DNA of 64,000 nt from Sediminicola sp035798135. GTDB taxonomy: Bacteria; Bacteroidota; Bacteroidia; Flavobacteriales; Flavobacteriaceae. The notes beneath the pieces are model-generated. The model saw only the letters and a program-made list of their open reading frames with translations, was not told the origin of the DNA and did no database searches. The position numbers and the translations under genes are program-made. The stretch lies in assembly GCA_035798135.1 (NCBI GenBank), contig JAPFBR010000004.1, positions 124,001 to 188,000 of the forward strand, written 5' to 3'. Positions within the stretch are counted from its first letter, which is position 1. Every line of letters begins with the position of its first letter. This document shows, piece after piece, positions 1 to 7,834 of the stretch.

Positions 1-85
1 CCAATTTAACAGAAAATCATATTGCCGTTAAAATGAAACGAATACGAAAAAAATTATTGGACTGTATAACCCCTAAATTGAAATA

Positions 86-373
86 ATGAAACAAGAACAA
101 ACCTGGAATGACGTAAAAAAAATATGGGGCAACTCTGCAAAAGGAGCGAAAATTAATTTTAAAGTTTCGGAACTTCTCAATGAATTAAAGGGTAAAATGA
201 GTCAATTTGAAAAAAACTCAATTAAATCTGATATTAATAAAATAAAGCTAGCCTGGGCGAAGGACAAGAAAAAAGTAAGCCAGTTTGAAAAAGATTCCGT
301 TAAAAAAGACCTTAATATATTGACTTCTTTTCTAAAGAAAATAGTTACTAAATTCAAACCTAAAAATGAATAA
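86..373 (+). CDS. hypothetical Lys-rich 95-residue protein with an internal repeat
   Basis: I do not recognise a family. The product is 95 residues, very lysine-rich, with no signal peptide or membrane segment. Two copies of a short unit are visible: MSQFEKNSIKSD near residues 38-49 and VSQFEKDSVKKD near residues 64-75, each followed by a hydrophobic/Lys stretch. This looks like a duplicated helical hairpin. The ATG at 86 sits in an A-rich leader. A small basic cytoplasmic protein is the most that can be inferred. The coding call rests on the protein-level repeat and the clean open frame. Confidence 0.55.
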   Translation: MKQEQTWNDVKKIWGNSAKGAKINFKVSELLNELKGKMSQFEKNSIKSDINKIKLAWAKDKKKVSQFEKDSVKKDLNILTSFLKKIVTKFKPKNE

Positions 374-614
374 CCACAACCAACATCCCATAAAATAAAT
401 AGAGAAAGAAGCAGTGATTTCTAGTGGTTTGGGCTTTTTTATGTAATCGCCAAATTTAAAAGTTAGATTGCTCTTAACTAAAACATGTCGCACATTTTCC
501 GCCCTACTATTCCTATACACAACCGTTGTATGCAATTATAAAACGTATACTCCATTGTAACATTCTAGAGTTTGCAACGCCCTATTCCCAATCAATCAAC
601 TAATCAATCAAAAT
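374..614. other. 241-bp intergenic region with an imperfect palindrome
   Basis: No convincing gene was seen. A palindromic core, ACAAC-C-GTTGT, lies at 519-529 within a longer symmetrical stretch (514-540). A minus-strand open frame across 332-535 covers this segment but has no family features and overlaps the upstream gene, so I treat it as spurious. The segment may be a dispersed repeat or a cassette boundary, which I cannot confirm. Confidence 0.35.
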
Positions 615-1301
615 ATGAAATCAAATAAAAAAATTGGAAGGATCCTAGGGTTTTTGTTTCTACTCGTTTTTATTATAGGTGTAACGATGTATCAATTTTT
701 ACAGAGTCCACTTTTTATGGATAATTTTCTTTCCGCCACTTCCTCAAGTGCTAATCAAATTATAATTTCTTCATTACTAGGAGTTTTAAGCGGAGTTTTA
801 TCGGTTATTATTTCAGTTTTACTGCTCCCAATTTTCAAAAGATATAATGCCAACCTCGCCTATAGTTACTTTGCTTTTAGTATTCTTTATTTCGTAGCTA
901 TTGTCATTGACAATGTAAGTGTCCTTTCACTACTTGAATTGAGCAAAGAGTATGTAAAAAATGGAGGGGAAAATTCTGATTCATTTAAGATTATTGGAAC
1001 TGTTTTATATGGCAGACACTGGTGGACTCACTATTTTACATTACTGATTTCATGCTTTCCTGTTTTTGTTCTATACTATACTTTATACTTGTCTAAATTA
1101 GTTCCTAGAATTATTTCGGTTATTGGGATCCTAGCTGTGATTATGATGTTTACAGAAGAACTCTTCTCCATGTTTGGGTTTGGCATAAGCATGAATATGC
1201 TTCTACCAATGGGTTTAATTCAACTATTTCTTCCTTTTTGGTTACTATATAAAGGATTGAATTCATCAATGTTGGAAACCGAAATTAAAGAACAGAACTA
1301 A
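615..1301 (+). CDS. DUF4386 family integral membrane protein
   Basis: The 228-residue hydrophobic protein has about six predicted membrane helices. The first runs near residues 8-26, with others near 46-71, 82-100, 132-157, 165-183 and 195-212. The N-terminal pattern (KIGRILGFLFLL), the long loop after the third helix, and the GFGISMNMLLPMGLIQLFLP ending fit the DUF4386 family, whose function is unknown. The family size is about 220-240 residues, so this copy looks complete. It stands alone: the upstream gap holds a palindrome, and the downstream gene is on the other strand. Family assignment is by pattern recognition only. Confidence 0.75.
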   Translation: MKSNKKIGRILGFLFLLVFIIGVTMYQFLQSPLFMDNFLSATSSSANQIIISSLLGVLSGVLSVIISVLLLPIFKRYNANLAYSYFAFSILYFVAIVIDNVSVLSLLELSKEYVKNGGENSDSFKIIGTVLYGRHWWTHYFTLLISCFPVFVLYYTLYLSKLVPRIISVIGILAVIMMFTEELFSMFGFGISMNMLLPMGLIQLFLPFWLLYKGLNSSMLETEIKEQN

Positions 1302-1389
1302 GCGTTGAAAAACTTATATTCAACAAGTGGTATTAAGTTTCTATAATATCTCGGCAACATAATTAACATACCTTCACAAGAAGTAAAAA

Positions 1390-1422
1390 AAAATGTCGCC
1401 CACATGTAGTAGGCGACATTGA
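1390..1422 (-). terminator. intrinsic terminator of the beta-barrel gene
   Basis: A 9-bp perfect stem, AATGTCGCC (1392-1400) with GGCGACATT (1412-1420), has an 11-nt loop. On the minus strand it is followed by an uninterrupted U-tract (the A-run at 1385-1393). It lies about 50 bp after the stop codon of the minus-strand outer-membrane gene. Confidence 0.85.
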
Positions 1423-1472
1423 ACTATAGCAAAACTAATAGTAAAACTTAAATATTGAATATTTCTTGTAGC

Positions 1473-2057
1473 TTAGGATTTATGCTTAAATAAATAAAAG
1501 ACACCAACTTGAAAACCTCTGTTGAAGGCTTTGGAAGAATCATCTTCGTTGATATTACTAATTCCATAGTTATAACGTGCGTCTACTCCAAAACCTGATG
1601 GTGGGTGTACATAACTGGCTCCAACACTTAGTGCAAAATCGATGGATTTTATATCATCTTTAATATCTACACTTATACCATCACCCTTGACTTTAGCGCT
1701 AGTTAAAAAACCAACTTGCGGACCTGCTTGAAGTCTAAAACCATTGTCATACATATATTGAAAAAGAACCGGCACATTAATATAATCCAAATTTACTTTC
1801 AGGTCGGCACCACTTTCATTGCCTTTGGTTCCTTGTGTAGAATAAACAATTTCGGGCTGAATCCCAAAACGATCGGAGATATGAACGTGCCCCAAAAGAC
1901 CAAGATTGTACCCTAGTTTGGTCTCAGCGTCTTCGGTGTCATCACCGCCTACAGTATAGGCGTTTAATCCTCCCTTTATTCCAATATTCACTTCTTGGGC
2001 ATAAACGGAAGTGCCCGATACTACTAGTAATGCTAAAATTGCAAGATAAATTCTCAT
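1473..2057 (-). CDS. outer-membrane beta-barrel protein (porin family, PF13568-like)
   Basis: The 194-residue protein has a signal peptide ending VYA-Q (cleavage after about residue 20). Alternating-residue beta strands typical of the OMP_b-brl_2 group follow, including IKGGLN near the mature N-terminus, PEIVYSTQG, LDYINVPVLFQY and a final strand, FQVGVFYLF. Members are 8-10-strand barrels of the Bacteroidota outer membrane, mostly of unknown function. It is monocistronic: a terminator follows, and about 310 bp of non-coding DNA separates it from the next gene. Length is normal for the family. Confidence 0.85.
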   Translation of the reverse strand: MRIYLAILALLVVSGTSVYAQEVNIGIKGGLNAYTVGGDDTEDAETKLGYNLGLLGHVHISDRFGIQPEIVYSTQGTKGNESGADLKVNLDYINVPVLFQYMYDNGFRLQAGPQVGFLTSAKVKGDGISVDIKDDIKSIDFALSVGASYVHPPSGFGVDARYNYGISNINEDDSSKAFNRGFQVGVFYLFKHKS

Positions 2058-2313
2058 ATTTAAAAAATTTAATTAATATTAATTATAGCGCTAATGTACA
2101 ATTTGGACAATTCTGTTATCAATAAATTTTTAACTCAAATGAAAAATTTTGAGATGCACCATTTAGCAATTTAATGGTGGTGCGTTGAAATAAATTGACT
2201 TAAACAGCTTACTGTTTTGCAACTATGCTTCTACGGCTACACCCACTAGTACTTACCCCCCACCAATGGTAGTTGGCTTATAGCGTGTACAGTTAAAAAT
2301 GGTAACCTCTTAA
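2058..2313. other. intergenic region upstream of the beta-barrel gene
   Basis: AT-rich stretch with no supported gene. A weak hairpin (CACCATT 2157-2163 with AATGGTG 2173-2179, 9-nt loop) has no U-tract, so it is not called a terminator. The promoter of the minus-strand barrel gene must lie here, but I see no clear TTG / TAnnTTTG pair. Confidence 0.4.
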
Positions 2314-2350
2314 ATACAAAAAGTCCTGAAGCAATCAGGACTTTTTGTAT
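2314..2350 (-). terminator. intrinsic terminator, 16-bp perfect stem
   Basis: The left arm (2314-2329) and right arm (2335-2350) are perfectly complementary over 16 bp around the 5-nt loop AGCAA. The outer part is A/T-rich, so it provides a U-tract in either direction. It follows the stop of the minus-strand gene at 2368 and is the probable end of that transcript. Confidence 0.85.
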
Positions 2351-2367
2351 TGTACTACTAGTATTAT

Positions 2368-2916
2368 CTAGTTTTTCTGATAAACCTTTGTCTCAACTTG
2401 TTGGGTGTCTTTGTTATAATATTCTACAACAAAATCTCCATTGGCATTGAAATGACCAATACCAGAATGTGTTTCTCCATCTACAATATAATATGCTTCG
2501 TTACTGGAAACCCACGAATTACCTATTTCCTTAGATTTATCTTTTTCCGGATGATAATGCATCCCAAAACCCCTTTCATTAGGAGAGAAGGCATAATTAC
2601 CTCCATCGGAAATAAAATAAGTTTCTTTGGTAAACAAATTATAACCGGTATCATCATCATTATCAACATAAACTTCTTTTTCTACTTTTGTAGTCGATTT
2701 TACGCGATCTTGATCTATTTTGTTCTTATCCTTTTCATCTAACTCAATCTCAGATGTTTCTTTGGTAACTACTTTTACACTTTTTGCAGTAGTTTTTGCT
2801 CCACTGTTTGTTTTTACAGTTTTTACTTCTGTCTCTTTTTTTACTTCCTTTGGTTTTTCCTGGGCAAATAATGTCCCAGAAACTATGAGCGCTGCAATGA
2901 ATAATAAATTTTTCAT
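2368..2916 (-). CDS. secreted hypothetical protein with Lys/Thr-rich linker
   Basis: The 182-residue product begins at the ATG at 2916. An upstream in-frame ATG at 2964 would place a hydrophilic segment before the signal peptide and is less likely. MKNLLFIAALIVSGTLFAQ is a clear signal peptide. A low-complexity Lys/Thr/Val/Glu segment (about residues 20-75) follows. The C-terminal half is rich in Tyr, Asn and Gly (NLFTKETYFISDGGNYAF, EAYYIVDGETHSGIGHF) and suggests a small beta-rich periplasmic or surface domain. I do not recognise a family. The gene is monocistronic with a strong terminator. Confidence 0.7.
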   Translation of the reverse strand: MKNLLFIAALIVSGTLFAQEKPKEVKKETEVKTVKTNSGAKTTAKSVKVVTKETSEIELDEKDKNKIDQDRVKSTTKVEKEVYVDNDDDTGYNLFTKETYFISDGGNYAFSPNERGFGMHYHPEKDKSKEIGNSWVSSNEAYYIVDGETHSGIGHFNANGDFVVEYYNKDTQQVETKVYQKN

Positions 2917-3197
2917 ATGTTTGTTTTTTGAATTTATAAGCGTTGTATTTCTTTCAGATTCCATAATACAAAGATCGGCATATGCCCTAGTTTTTGTGTT
3001 ACATGATTTTTAAAAAGAATTGTATAATTCACATAAAGCTAGGTTCATGCTACACAATATGTGATTGTAGAAGATAAAAACAAATGAACGCTATGCTATT
3101 GAGAATAATCCTGACAGAGGCTGGTATAATCCAATTATTACAGTACTTTCAGGAAAAAGAATATTTTTTATCAGTACATTAAATCCTATAAAATAAA
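2917..3197. other. intergenic region between divergent genes
   Basis: About 280 bp of AT-rich DNA between the secreted protein (minus) and the response regulator (plus). Two short overlapping open frames occur near 3080-3195 but have no recognisable product. The promoters of both flanking genes are expected here; none could be assigned with confidence. Confidence 0.35.
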
Positions 3198-3623
3198 ATG
3201 AATAAGAAAGGAGCAATAATTATCGTTGAAGATGACTCTGATGACCAAGAGTTGTTTAGTGAAGTTTTTAAAGAACTTGGTTATAAAAATGAAATTATAT
3301 TTTTTAATGACGGACAAGAAGCACTTACTTATTTGACCGGAAAAACTATAGAGCCCTTCATTGTTATTTCTGACATCAATATGCCAAAGCTAAATGGCCT
3401 AGAGTTACGAAAACAAATTCATGAAAACGAGAACCTACGATTAAAAACTATTCCTTACCTATTTTTCACAACAAGTGCTGCACAAGAAGCTGTAATTGAC
3501 GCTTATTCAAAATCCATTCAAGGTTTTTTTGTAAAGCCTTCTAGTTTTGAAGGTTTAAAAAGTATTATGAAGACAATAGTTGAATACTGGCAAAAGTGTG
3601 AATCTCCAAACTATGTTGCGTAA
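3198..3623 (+). CDS. single-domain response regulator (REC only)
   Basis: The 141-residue protein is a stand-alone receiver domain of the CheY/Rcp1 type. Acidic residues E11, D12 and D13 follow the first strand (IIIVEDD). The phospho-acceptor is D59 in VISDINMPKLNG. The switch Thr is T91/T92 in FFTTS, and the conserved Lys is K113 in FFVKP. There is no output domain, so it probably relays phosphate or acts by protein-protein contact. Rcp1-type regulators usually pair with hybrid or phytochrome-like histidine kinases, but no kinase is nearby, so its partner is encoded elsewhere. The ATG is preceded by A-rich sequence. Confidence 0.9.
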   Translation: MNKKGAIIIVEDDSDDQELFSEVFKELGYKNEIIFFNDGQEALTYLTGKTIEPFIVISDINMPKLNGLELRKQIHENENLRLKTIPYLFFTTSAAQEAVIDAYSKSIQGFFVKPSSFEGLKSIMKTIVEYWQKCESPNYVA

Positions 3624-3799
3624 CTGAATATTGAAACAGATAATTTATCTGGATATCTGGAACAATATTAAATCCAAGGCTTATAAAACGGCTCCTTAAA
3701 TCAATCCGAAATTTAACGGTGAGCTCCAATCCCCTCCATTGGAAATCCTTACCTTTAAATTTCCTTAAAAGGAATATTCAAGGAACAACAATACTATTC

Positions 3800-4147
3800 A
3801 TGAACACCAAAAAACACAAAGGTATCCTCCCTCCTAGAGATTTCGCCAAAAGGGTTTTAAAATACACCTTCTACTCCCTAATGCTTTTGTTGATTTCCAT
3901 TGGTCTTGGAATTTTTGGGTATCATTATTTTGGGGATTTGGGGTATATAGATAGTTTCTACAACGCCTCCATGATCCTAACCGGGATGGGGCCCGTAGAC
4001 GAAATGAAGACCGAGGGTGCCAAGTTGTTCGCTTCTTTCTATGCCCTGTTCAGCGGGGTAATTTTCCTCAGTACGGTGGCCATCTTTTTTGCGCCCATTG
4101 CTCACCGGTTAATGCATATATTGCGCATCGAAGAATTGGATGAATAA
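3800..4147 (+). CDS. two-helix membrane protein with K+-channel-like pore segment
   Basis: The start at 3800 gives 115 residues. An upstream GTG at 3719 would add an untypical basic extension. Helix 1 is near residues 20-42 (YSLMLLLISIGLGIFGYHYFG) and helix 2 near 80-103 (FYALFSGVIFLSTVAIFFAP). Between them lies DSFYNASMILTGMGPVDE, which sits like the pore helix and filter of two-TM potassium channels, but with TGMGP in place of TVGYG. I infer a channel-fold relative of unknown ion specificity. It begins a probable operon with the SRPBCC gene 12 nt downstream and the YdeI-like gene after that. Confidence 0.7.
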   Translation: MNTKKHKGILPPRDFAKRVLKYTFYSLMLLLISIGLGIFGYHYFGDLGYIDSFYNASMILTGMGPVDEMKTEGAKLFASFYALFSGVIFLSTVAIFFAPIAHRLMHILRIEELDE

Positions 4148-4159
4148 ACAATTGCACCT

Positions 4160-4609
4160 ATGATCAAACAACCCCGTGACATACCTATTATAGTAGAACA
4201 GGAATACCACGTTCCAATCAATGTGTTATGGGAAAGCATTACCAATTTGCAACATATGAAACTGTGGTTCTTTAACAATATCCCAGCCTTTGAACCTGTT
4301 GTTGGGTTTAAGACCAGCTTCGAGGTGCAGTCGGGCGAGCACACCTTTACCCATCTGTGGCATATTATAAAGGCGGTTCCCAATAAAAAAATTACTTACC
4401 ATTGGAGCTATACCGAATGTGAAGGGGAAGGCTTAGTGACCTTTGAACTCTTCGATGAGGGAAATAAAAGCAGCCTCCGACTTACCAATGTTGGGCTGGA
4501 AACCTTCCCTGATGACCTTCCGGAATTTACCAGGGAGAGTGCAGAAAACGGGTGGGACTATTTTATAAAACAAAGCCTTAAAAACTACTTGAAAGCTAAC
4601 AATTCCTAG
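4160..4609 (+). CDS. SRPBCC / AHSA1-like domain protein
   Basis: The 149-residue protein has the START/Bet v1-like pattern of the activator-of-Hsp90 homologue group. It has an N-terminal strand and helix (EQEYHVPINVLWESITNLQHMKLWFF), central strands with HLWHIIKAVPNKKITYHWSY, and a C-terminal helix (NGWDYFIKQSLKNYL). Such proteins bind hydrophobic ligands or clients; no specific ligand can be named. It is 12 nt downstream of the two-helix membrane protein and 31 nt upstream of the YdeI-like gene, so co-transcription is likely. A second SRPBCC gene lies at 17696. Confidence 0.85.
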   Translation: MIKQPRDIPIIVEQEYHVPINVLWESITNLQHMKLWFFNNIPAFEPVVGFKTSFEVQSGEHTFTHLWHIIKAVPNKKITYHWSYTECEGEGLVTFELFDEGNKSSLRLTNVGLETFPDDLPEFTRESAENGWDYFIKQSLKNYLKANNS

Positions 4610-4640
4610 CCAAATAAACAATCTAAAAATACTCCTTCAG

Positions 4641-5198
4641 ATGAATCCGACATTTTTTAAGACTCCCTCCGAATATAGAAATTGGTTGGAGACCCATCAT
4701 GACAATGAAAGCGAATTGTTGGTGGGATATTACAAGGTAAAAAGTAACAAACCCAGTATAACCTGGTCAGAATCTGTGGATGTGGCACTCTGTTATGGCT
4801 GGATCGATGGCGTTAGAAAATCTATTGACGAAGAGCGGTATTGCATCCGTTTTACCCCACGAAAAGCGGACAGCATATGGAGTGCTGTAAATATTAGCAA
4901 AATGGACGATCTAATTAAAAGTGGACGGATGACCCCGAAAGGGCTTGCAAGTTTTAAGCTGCGGAAAGAAAGTAAGTCTAGAGTATATGCCTACGAAAAA
5001 GAAACTCTACTCCTTTCCAAGGCATACGAAAATAAGTTTAAGGCCAATAAATTGGCTTGGAAATTTTTCATAGCCCAGGCACCATCGTATCAAACCAAAA
5101 TCATCAATAGGATTATGTCCGCCAAACAAGATAAAACCAGGCTTGCTCGATTGGAAAATGCCATCATTGAAAGTGCAAATCAAAAACGACTCAAATAA
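4641..5198 (+). CDS. YdeI/OmpD-associated family protein
   Basis: The 185-residue protein matches the YdeI/OmpD-associated (bacteriocin-protection) family. Visible family features are the N-terminal FFKTPSEYRNWLETHH, the ITWSESVDVALCYGWIDG block with its Trp/Asp/Gly, the FTPRKADSIWSAVN block, and a C-terminal Lys/Arg-rich helix. Family members are implicated in resistance to cationic antimicrobial peptides, but the biochemical role is unsettled. It is the last gene of the apparent three-gene unit that starts at 3800. Its length is typical. Confidence 0.88.
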   Translation: MNPTFFKTPSEYRNWLETHHDNESELLVGYYKVKSNKPSITWSESVDVALCYGWIDGVRKSIDEERYCIRFTPRKADSIWSAVNISKMDDLIKSGRMTPKGLASFKLRKESKSRVYAYEKETLLLSKAYENKFKANKLAWKFFIAQAPSYQTKIINRIMSAKQDKTRLARLENAIIESANQKRLK

Positions 5199-5229
5199 CA
5201 ACTACTTAAAATGCACTTTTTAAAATGGT

Positions 5230-5367
5230 TGGACATTCGTGCTTGTGTCGGACTCGTATCGGGTATTTGATGTACAGGATATCATTTTCAATTCCACAGC
5301 GGCCGTAATGGCCATTGGTTCCAGTAAGTCACTCACTTTGGCCCGTAAAAAGATCCGGAAATCTTAA
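5230..5367 (+). pseudogene. possible remnant of a VanZ-like gene
   Basis: The frame ending in TAA at 5365-5367 has no proper start and is closed upstream by TAA at 5221-5223. It reads W-T-F-V-L-V-S-D then YRVFDVQDIIFNSTAAVMAIG and a basic tail. The R-x-FD-x-x-D-x-x-x-N-x-x-x-x-x-x-x-G spacing resembles the last conserved block of VanZ-like membrane proteins. A neighbouring frame from the ATG at 5211 is broken after 19 codons. I infer a decayed or frameshifted 3' end. The resemblance is short, so confidence is low. Confidence 0.3.
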
Positions 5368-5479
5368 AGCTTAAGTGGTGCCGTGGTAACTCCTCTGCCA
5401 ATAAAAATTAATTGTGCTTTTCAACTTCCCTTCAAAATCGATATATTTAATGGTCAAACCATTTTAGCCACAGCAACTC

Positions 5480-7306
5480 ATGAAACTACTTTCTGCAATC
5501 CTAATCGTCCTATTGACTTTGCTTATTGGATGCAAAGAAAAAAAGCCTATCCCCCAGCATGATGATTCCGCCTCCTTGGACAGTCTGTTCCAAGAATACT
5601 ATCAATTCAAGCTGCGCATCAATCCTATTGAGGCAAGTAAAGGAGGGGAAAACAAATACAATGACCATATTGCCAATTACATTTCAGACCCCTACCAAAA
5701 GGATCTGATGGCCAACTACGTTCAATTTCTGGAGGCCGCCATGAAGTACGATTCCACTATGGTTTCCCCTGCCCAATGGATGAGCCTGAAAGTTTTGCAA
5801 TGGGACAGTAATATAAAATTGGAGGGACTCAACAATAATATGGTGACCATCGCTTCCCCTATCTACGATATGCCCAGTTTTGAGTTGATGCCCATGGCTC
5901 AAATTTCCTCCCTACAATTGTATGTGGCCCAACTGGCCGCGGGAAAGAGCGTACAGCCCTTTCATACTGTCAAGGATTACGACAATTGGCTGAAACGGGT
6001 AGATGACTATCTGGTGTTTTTGGATACCTGTATGGTTAAAATGAAGGATGGCATGTCCAAGGGCATCGTCTTGCCAAAAGTACTTACGGAAAAGATGATT
6101 CCACAATTGGATCCTTTTATTACCGATGCCGTGGAAAAACATTTGTTCTTTACCCCCATCACCGCCATGCCTGAGGATTTTTCCAAAGAGGACCGTAAAC
6201 GTATCACAACGGCTTTCAGTAATATGATCACAGATAAACTAAAGCCCAAATACAAAACCTTACAACAATTCCTCATCCAAGAATACCTACCCTATTGCAG
6301 GGAAAGTTCAGGGTTGGGTGCCTTGCCAAATGGGCCTGAGACCTACAACTATCTCATAAAGTACCATACCACCACCAACATGACCGTGGATGAGATCCAC
6401 GAATTGGGTAAAAGTGAGGTCACCCGCATCCTTATTGAAATGGAAAAGGCTAAAAAAAAGATTGGCTTCAAAGGGGATATCAAATCCTTTTTTGAGTATA
6501 TCCGATCCAGTAAGGATCAGATGCCCTTTACCGAACCAAGTAAGGTTATTGACAATTTTAACAGCATAAAAGACCGGATTGGCCTTAAACTCAAGGATGT
6601 TTTTGATATTAGTCCGAAAGCCGATTTTGTAGTGAGGCGTACGGAGGCATTCCGAGAAGCATCGGCAAGTGCAGAATATGTGCCTGGGACCAAAGATGGA
6701 TCCAGGGCGGGTATTTTTTATGTACCCATTCCCGATGTGGTCTCCTATAACAAATATGCCGATGAAGCGCTCTTTTTACATGAGGCCATACCCGGACATC
6801 ACTACCAATTGTCGCTCCAACAAGAGAATACCAATCTGCCCGAATTCCTTCATCCTGAGAGTATGGGTGTATTTGTGGAAGGATGGGCCCTCTATGCCGA
6901 ATCCCTAGGGAAGGAACTTGGGCTGTATAAAGATCCCATCCAATACTTTGGGATGCTGAGCATGGAAATGCACAGGGCCATACGTCTAGTAGTTGATACC
7001 GGTATCCACGGAAAAGGATGGACTAGGGAACGGGCCATACAGTATTCCTTGGAACACGAAGCAGAATCAGAAGCTTCTGTAATTTCTGAGATCGAACGCT
7101 ATATGGCCACCCCGGGGCAGGCATTGTCCTATAAGATAGGCCAGTTGAAAATCAGGGAATTGAGAACCAGAGCAGAACTGGCTCTTGGGGAATTGTTCAA
7201 TATCCAGGAATTTCACAATCAGGTACTTAATTCCGGAAGCCTCCCATTGGTGCTCTTGGAGGAAAAGATAGAGGCTTGGATAAAAAATGAGGGGAAGAAA
7301 AGCTGA
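5480..7306 (+). CDS. DUF885 family lipoprotein, putative metallopeptidase
   Basis: The 608-residue protein starts with a lipoprotein signal, MKLLSAILIVLLTLLIGC, with the lipid-modified Cys at residue 18. The rest matches DUF885 (PF05960) over its full length. The zinc-site signature HEAIPGHH lies at residues 434-441, followed by a glutamate-containing segment (FVEGWALYAESLG) near 460-475. DUF885 members belong to the gluzincin-like peptidases and often run near 600 residues, so this copy is intact. The protein is probably tethered to the outer or inner membrane facing the periplasm. The substrate is unknown. It is monocistronic or weakly linked to the zinc-ribbon gene 85 bp downstream. Confidence 0.92.
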   Translation: MKLLSAILIVLLTLLIGCKEKKPIPQHDDSASLDSLFQEYYQFKLRINPIEASKGGENKYNDHIANYISDPYQKDLMANYVQFLEAAMKYDSTMVSPAQWMSLKVLQWDSNIKLEGLNNNMVTIASPIYDMPSFELMPMAQISSLQLYVAQLAAGKSVQPFHTVKDYDNWLKRVDDYLVFLDTCMVKMKDGMSKGIVLPKVLTEKMIPQLDPFITDAVEKHLFFTPITAMPEDFSKEDRKRITTAFSNMITDKLKPKYKTLQQFLIQEYLPYCRESSGLGALPNGPETYNYLIKYHTTTNMTVDEIHELGKSEVTRILIEMEKAKKKIGFKGDIKSFFEYIRSSKDQMPFTEPSKVIDNFNSIKDRIGLKLKDVFDISPKADFVVRRTEAFREASASAEYVPGTKDGSRAGIFYVPIPDVVSYNKYADEALFLHEAIPGHHYQLSLQQENTNLPEFLHPESMGVFVEGWALYAESLGKELGLYKDPIQYFGMLSMEMHRAIRLVVDTGIHGKGWTRERAIQYSLEHEAESEASVISEIERYMATPGQALSYKIGQLKIRELRTRAELALGELFNIQEFHNQVLNSGSLPLVLLEEKIEAWIKNEGKKS

Positions 7307-7391
7307 CCCAATTAGATATCTCTTGACCCCGCTCATTGCTGATTATAGGATTTTCCCTTACCTTAATGTGATTTTCTAAATTCCCAGAGTT

Positions 7392-7658
7392 ATGAAAACA
7401 TATAAAAATTGCCAAAGTTGTGGAATGCCCATTCGTAAAGACCCAAAAAAAGGGGGTTCCAATTTGGATGGTTCGCGAAGTTTAATGTATTGTAGCTATT
7501 GCTTCCAGCATGGGGCTTTTACCCAGCCCAACTTCAGTGTGGACGACATGAAAAAATTCTGTGTTGGGAAAATGAAGGAAATGGGTTTTCCAGGGATGGT
7601 CGCCCGACTTTTCGCTGCTGGTCTTCCCAAATTGGAACGGTGGAAGAACGTCAAATAG
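7392..7658 (+). CDS. putative zinc-ribbon protein (PF12674-like)
   Basis: The 88-residue cytoplasmic protein has two Cys pairs: CQSC-GMP near the N-terminus (residues 7-10) and CSYC near residues 35-38. A further Cys (KKFCVGKM) and a helical tail follow. The pattern C-x2-C-G-M-P ... Y-C-x-x-C-F-Q-x-G fits the putative zinc-ribbon domain family found across Bacteroidota and Firmicutes. Its function is unknown; a small DNA-, RNA- or protein-binding adaptor is plausible. The ATG at 7392 is the only reasonable start. Confidence 0.85.
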   Translation: MKTYKNCQSCGMPIRKDPKKGGSNLDGSRSLMYCSYCFQHGAFTQPNFSVDDMKKFCVGKMKEMGFPGMVARLFAAGLPKLERWKNVK

Positions 7659-7834
7659 GTGCGAATTTTTCTTTTTATTTTAAAACAATTGAAGTTTCTA
7701 CTACCTATAAGGGATAACATGGTATTCTAAAAATCACTAAATTTAAGGACATCGGTTTTTATGATGCCCACCCTTTATTAGATGAAGGAAAATTTTAAGT
7801 CAGTGGTATCCTCAAAATCATATAGCTAAAGCAT

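Noticed and set aside
332..535. 67-codon minus-strand open frame
   Set aside because: It overlaps the end of the 95-residue gene and the palindromic block and has no family resemblance; its composition does not look coding.
2157..2179. Hairpin CACCATT/AATGGTG
   Set aside because: Short stem, no U-tract in either direction, no gene end nearby; not a terminator.
3080..3195. Two short overlapping open frames before the response regulator
   Set aside because: Neither gives a recognisable product, and they overlap in different frames; likely chance in a promoter region.
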